A stretch of DNA of 19,759 nt from Bacillota bacterium (GTDB taxonomy: Bacteria > Bacillota > Clostridia > Tissierellales > Peptoniphilaceae). A model generated the notes under the pieces. It was not told the origin of the DNA. It saw nothing but the letters and a program-made list of their open reading frames with translations, and searched no databases. How positions within the stretch are numbered: the first letter of the stretch is position 1; each line of letters opens with the position of its first letter. Position numbers and translations under genes: made by a program. This document shows, piece after piece, positions 16,729 through 19,759 of the stretch. The stretch lies in contig JAEZWM010000106.1 of assembly GCA_023443025.1 (NCBI GenBank), positions 1 through 19,759 of the forward strand. The letters run 5' to 3'.

Positions 16729-17280
16729 CTAATACGCTTTCTCGTCAAGTGCTCCAATAAAGGTAAGATTACGATATTTTTCAGAATAATCTATACCATA
16801 GCCAACTATAAATTCGTTTGGTACTTTAAATCCGCAATAATCTATTGCTACTTCTTTTTCTCTTCTTGCAGGCTTATTTAATAATGTGGCTATCTTTACT
16901 GATTTAGCTCCTCTTCTAATCATAATATCGCTTAAGTAAGACAGAGTAAGTCCTGAATCAATTATGTCTTCAACCAGCAGGACGTGTTTGTCGGTGATAT
17001 CTTCGTCCAAGTCTTTCAGAATCCTTACCACTCCACTGCTTTCAGTATTCCCCTTTCCATAACTGGATACTGACATAAAATCTATTTGCACCGGGATTTC
17101 TATTTCTTTAATTAAATCCGCTAAAAAAACTACAGCACCCTTGAGGATTCCAATCAGAATTAGATCTTCATAACCATCTTTATAGTCTTTCGTTATCTCT
17201 TTTCCTAATTCTGAAACTCTTTTGGCTAGTTCTTCTTCACTTATAAGTACTTCTTTGATATCTTCATTTATTGTTTTCAT
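16729..17280 (-). CDS. hpt: Hypoxanthine-guanine phosphoribosyltransferase
   Basis: It salvages hypoxanthine and guanine to IMP and GMP using PRPP. The 183-residue protein is of normal length. It shows the type I PRPP-binding motif VLLVEDIIDSGLT (100-112), the ILKGAVVFLADL segment (45-56) and the SSYG loop (72-75). It overlaps the tilS stop by one base (TAATG), so translation is likely coupled. The tilS-hpt-ftsH order is conserved across Gram-positive bacteria. Confidence 0.97.
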   Translation of the reverse strand: MKTINEDIKEVLISEEELAKRVSELGKEITKDYKDGYEDLILIGILKGAVVFLADLIKEIEIPVQIDFMSVSSYGKGNTESSGVVRILKDLDEDITDKHVLLVEDIIDSGLTLSYLSDIMIRRGAKSVKIATLLNKPARREKEVAIDYCGFKVPNEFIVGYGIDYSEKYRNLTFIGALDEKAY

Positions 17281-18668
17281 TAGTTCACTCCTCTAACTTT
17301 TAGTGCCAGTATCTTTTGTGTATTTTCAGTGACTTTATAAGAATTCGACCTTCTGAGCATACTGACCCATATTATATCACCCGATTGTGTAGTAATTATG
17401 GGGATACTATCCCTATCGTTTGGGTTTACTTTCATATCTATCATGAGGTTTTTAAGCTTTTTAGTTCCTTCCATACCAAGTGGTGAAAATGAATCGCCAG
17501 GTCTTCTGGTACGTACTATAAGTTTTGAATCTAATTTATCCGCATCAAAGTAGACCTGGTCTCTCTTTTCTTTATATCTTAACTTAGTTTTAGGGAAATA
17601 CTCGACTTCGATTTCCCAGTTACCAAATTTATATACCCCATATCGATCTGTATCAATCAAAATTTCTGACTTTGCATTACTTTCATCAACTGATTTTTTA
17701 ATCTCCATAATGAGATGCTCATATACTACAGATAACTTTATACCGGCTATTGACATCTTCTTGCCACTAGGTCTTAATGCAGTAGATGTAAACTGATCAA
17801 TATGAGATCTCTCAAAACCATCTACACTCCCTAGTAACTCTGTTATTATCGCTCTTAATACATTATTTCTTATTGATCGATCTAATTGATTAAATCCGGC
17901 TTTATTCAGTATATATTTGTCATCGTCACGAGATATAAGTATAGCATCAAGTGCTGATGCGGTTGATATATTTATTATTTCTTCTTGATCTTGAAGTATC
18001 TCACTCATCCTGAAAATGGTTTTAGTAAACTCAGGATTATACTCTCTTTCTATAAATGGAATCAACTGATTTCTTATAGAGTTTCTCCTATATAGATTTT
18101 CCGAGTTTGTTCTGTCTTCCCTATGGGCAATTCCATTTCCTATCGCATATTCTTCAATTTCAGACCTTGAGATATTCAAAAGCGGTCTGATAATATTATC
18201 CGATTTAAAAGTCATTCCCGTAAGACCCCTAAGACCACTGCCTCTAATAAGGTTTAATAGTACTGTTTCGGCTTGATCGTCGAGGTTATGTGCCACAGCA
18301 ATTATAGAGTTTGGGTTATTAAGTGTCAAGGAGTTAAAAAAATCATACCTAATTCTTCTACCTGCATCCTCAGGACTTATTGAGTGCTCTTTAGCAAAAT
18401 CATCCATCGATTTCCTAATCGAATGAAACTCAAGTCCGTTCTCCTTTGAATAATTTTTTACGTGCTCTTCATCTCCATCAGCTTCTTCTCCTCTATGCAT
18501 GTGATTAACATGAGCGACAATTAGCTTAAAACCAATCGCAGCACTATAATCCTTTAGAATGTCGAGCATGACCATGGAATCATAGCCACCGGATACGCCG
18601 GCAATTACGGTATTATCACTGTTTATTAAATTGTATTTTATAATATTATCTAAAACTTTTGATTTCAT
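17280..18668 (-). CDS. tilS: tRNA(Ile)-lysidine synthetase
   Basis: It converts the wobble cytidine of the CAU-anticodon tRNA-Ile to lysidine so the tRNA reads AUA; the enzyme is essential. I start at the ATG at 18666-18668, which has GGAG 7 bp upstream, rather than the in-frame TTG 6 codons earlier, which has no site. The 462-residue protein has the N-type ATP pyrophosphatase P-loop SGGYDS (26-31), HVNHMHRGEEADGDE, and AHNLDDQAETVLLNLIRGSG. The C-terminal TilS domain (RTRRPGDSFSPLG and following) is complete. A terminator hairpin ends only 17 bp before the start codon, so expression may depend on readthrough from yabR. Confidence 0.96.
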   Translation of the reverse strand: MKSKVLDNIIKYNLINSDNTVIAGVSGGYDSMVMLDILKDYSAAIGFKLIVAHVNHMHRGEEADGDEEHVKNYSKENGLEFHSIRKSMDDFAKEHSISPEDAGRRIRYDFFNSLTLNNPNSIIAVAHNLDDQAETVLLNLIRGSGLRGLTGMTFKSDNIIRPLLNISRSEIEEYAIGNGIAHREDRTNSENLYRRNSIRNQLIPFIEREYNPEFTKTIFRMSEILQDQEEIINISTASALDAILISRDDDKYILNKAGFNQLDRSIRNNVLRAIITELLGSVDGFERSHIDQFTSTALRPSGKKMSIAGIKLSVVYEHLIMEIKKSVDESNAKSEILIDTDRYGVYKFGNWEIEVEYFPKTKLRYKEKRDQVYFDADKLDSKLIVRTRRPGDSFSPLGMEGTKKLKNLMIDMKVNPNDRDSIPIITTQSGDIIWVSMLRRSNSYKVTENTQKILALKVRGVN

Positions 18669-18684
18669 AACTTCTCCAAAAATC

Positions 18685-18710
18685 AATAACCGGCAACTCT
18701 GCCGGTTATT
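18685..18710 (-). terminator. Terminator-like hairpin between yabR and tilS
   Basis: AATAACCGGC-AGAGTT-GCCGGTTATT (minus strand) is a 10-bp perfect stem with a 6-base loop, followed by TGATTTTT. A smaller hairpin, CCGAA-AAA-TTCGG (18715-18727), lies just before it. Together they fill the yabR-tilS gap, so termination here is probably partial. Confidence 0.7.
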
Positions 18711-18739
18711 TTTGCCGAATTTTTCGGTCGTATTCTAAT

Positions 18740-19153
18740 TTATGATCTTGCTCTGTATCTTTGTCCTGCTCCTCTTTTTCCATCCCTGGATCTAATGTCA
18801 TCAAATCTGTCATTGCTATCTTTCATAAATTTGCTCATCATATCCTCAAATGATAGGTCTTTCTCAGGCTCTTCAAAAACAACCTCCGCGGGTGCTTCCA
18901 TGATATCTTTTCTTTTAGGCTTTTCTACCTGCCTAATCGAAAGACTTATCTTTCCATCGCCTGATACCGTAAGTACTTTTACTTTTACTAAATCATCCTT
19001 TTTTAGATAATCCTCAACCTTTTCAACATAATCCTTGGATATTTCTGAGATATGTACCAATCCGTTTTTACCTTCCGGTAATGCAACAAAAGCTCCAAAA
19101 TTTGTAATTCCGGTTACCTTACCTTCTACTATATCACCAACAGTGATCGACAT
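18740..19153 (-). CDS. yabR: S1-domain RNA-binding protein (YabR type)
   Basis: A small cytoplasmic protein with one S1 RNA-binding domain (1-72; GDIVEGKVTGITNFGAFVAL, GLVHISEIS, VKVKVLTVSGDGKISLSIR). The tail is charged: acidic in the middle (about 88-105) and arginine-rich at the end (RDGKRGAGQRYRARS). B. subtilis YabR sits in the same place between divIC and tilS; its exact role there is not well defined, though RNA or ribosome binding is likely. An AGGAGG site lies about 12 bases before the ATG, slightly far. It has a near-perfect promoter of its own and a leader of about 100 bases. Confidence 0.92.
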   Translation of the reverse strand: MSITVGDIVEGKVTGITNFGAFVALPEGKNGLVHISEISKDYVEKVEDYLKKDDLVKVKVLTVSGDGKISLSIRQVEKPKRKDIMEAPAEVVFEEPEKDLSFEDMMSKFMKDSNDRFDDIRSRDGKRGAGQRYRARS

Positions 19154-19261
19154 TTAAACCAATTTCCTCCTAGATATTTTTTTGGATAGTTAAAGCTGCA
19201 CGCTAAAAGAGTAGCTTTTTTATACTTAATAGTTGAATACTTAAAAAGTACATCCGAGCTA

Positions 19262-19290
19262 ATTATACTCTAGTGTATTACAGTTGTCAA
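19262..19290 (-). promoter_or_regulatory. Consensus sigma-A promoter of yabR
   Basis: On the minus strand TTGACA (19285-19290) and TATAAT (19262-19267) are 17 bp apart: a perfect match to the consensus. It begins immediately after the divIC stop. The leader contains an imperfect hairpin with AAAGCT/AGCTTT ends (about 19194-19221). Confidence 0.85.
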
Positions 19291-19291
19291 G

Positions 19292-19645
19292 CTAATCATT
19301 AGAATTTTCAGATATCCCGTTCTCTTCCATGGGCTTATCAGAGTCGACATAGATAATATCTCTAGGCTTTACCATTTTTAGTTTTTGTCGAGCAATCTTT
19401 TCTATAAACTCAATATCATTTACCTGTTCAAGCTCACTTTCAAGTGATTGAATTTCGCCGTTAATCTCATCTAATTGGGCTTTTTTAGTATTGATTTCCG
19501 CATTAATTCCGGTCATTCTGAAACTTTGCTCCACAAAAGTATACACAAAGTAGATTGAAAATACCAGTGCTATTGATGAAATGAATATTAAAAACCTCTT
19601 ATTGGAATTACGAACTTTATGCCTGCGAGTAGATTTCCTCTTCAT
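19292..19645 (-). CDS. divIC: Septum formation initiator protein (DivIC/FtsB family)
   Basis: A bitopic division protein that bridges early and late divisome parts, working with FtsL. I start at the ATG at 19643-19645, with GGAGG 6 bases upstream, rather than at an in-frame ATG 12 codons earlier. The resulting 117 residues have a basic cytoplasmic N terminus (MKRKSTRRHKVRNSNKR), one membrane helix (about 18-38) and an extracellular coiled coil (about 44-78, INAEINTKKAQLDEINGEIQ). A conserved FIEKIARQKLKMVKPRDIIYV block (about 80-100) follows, which is the family signature. Its position ahead of yabR and tilS matches Bacillus divIC. Confidence 0.92.
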   Translation of the reverse strand: MKRKSTRRHKVRNSNKRFLIFISSIALVFSIYFVYTFVEQSFRMTGINAEINTKKAQLDEINGEIQSLESELEQVNDIEFIEKIARQKLKMVKPRDIIYVDSDKPMEENGISENSND

Positions 19646-19672
19646 TGCATACCTCCAGATTGCTTTGTATTT

Positions 19673-19701
19673 ATTATACAATGTCGAAATGTTTATTTCA
19701 A
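19673..19701 (-). promoter_or_regulatory. Sigma-A promoter of divIC
   Basis: On the minus strand TTGAAA (19696-19701) and a perfect TATAAT (19673-19678) are 17 bp apart, about 28 bp before the chosen divIC start. The earlier ATG (19679-19681) lies upstream of the -10 box, which supports the shorter gene. Confidence 0.75.
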
Positions 19702-19759
19702 GGAGTTTTTAAGAAAGTTTTTAAATAGATTGTTTCAATAGCAAGGAAGGTTTTAAATA

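Overview
The window looks like ordinary chromosome from a low-GC, Gram-positive anaerobe (Bacillota; the gene order and protein sequences feel like Clostridia/Tissierellia, but this is an impression, not a measured placement). Evidence: AGGAGG-type ribosome binding sites before most genes, sigma-A type promoters (TTGACA/TATAAT), short U-tailed hairpin terminators, a YabR-type S1 protein and the divIC-yabR-tilS-hpt-ftsH order known from Bacillus and its relatives. Every gene I accept is on the minus strand, so transcription runs from high to low coordinates, as expected on a leading-strand arm.

Right part, in transcription order (19645 to 10059): divIC (division), yabR (S1 RNA-binding), tilS (tRNA-Ile lysidine synthetase), hpt (purine salvage), ftsH (membrane AAA+ protease), a small membrane protein of unknown function, a P1/DmpA-type N-terminal-nucleophile peptidase, an ECF S component (probably the pantothenate importer PanT), coaX (type III pantothenate kinase), dusB (tRNA dihydrouridine synthase) and greA. 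Strong promoters precede divIC, yabR, ftsH and greA. Hairpin terminators lie just upstream of tilS and at the ftsH stop codon. PanT plus CoaX form a coherent pantothenate-to-CoA uptake unit.

Middle part (10013 to 4839): lysS, an acidic lipoprotein of unknown function and a terminator; then a membrane-anchored thioredoxin overlapping ccdA, which together form an electron relay for reducing thiols outside the membrane; then an AGCS sodium:amino-acid symporter with its own promoter, a LacI/PurR-like palindrome over the -35, a hairpin at the predicted mRNA 5' end, and a strong terminator.

Left part: a 1.4 kb gene-free stretch (3403-4838) packed with repeats, then a cytoplasmic GH13 alpha-amylase, a PgpA/YutG-type lipid phosphatase overlapping rnhA (RNase H1), and mscL (mechanosensitive channel) ending in a terminator.

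The most unusual part is the repeat island. It holds a 132-bp direct repeat in two copies (four differences), an imperfect inverted repeat of about 166 bp, and about ten short hairpins. Several hairpins fall into families whose stems differ by paired, compensatory changes, and one family recurs at the left end of the window. I see no RNA genes of known class, no CRISPR array and no insertion sequence with a transposase.
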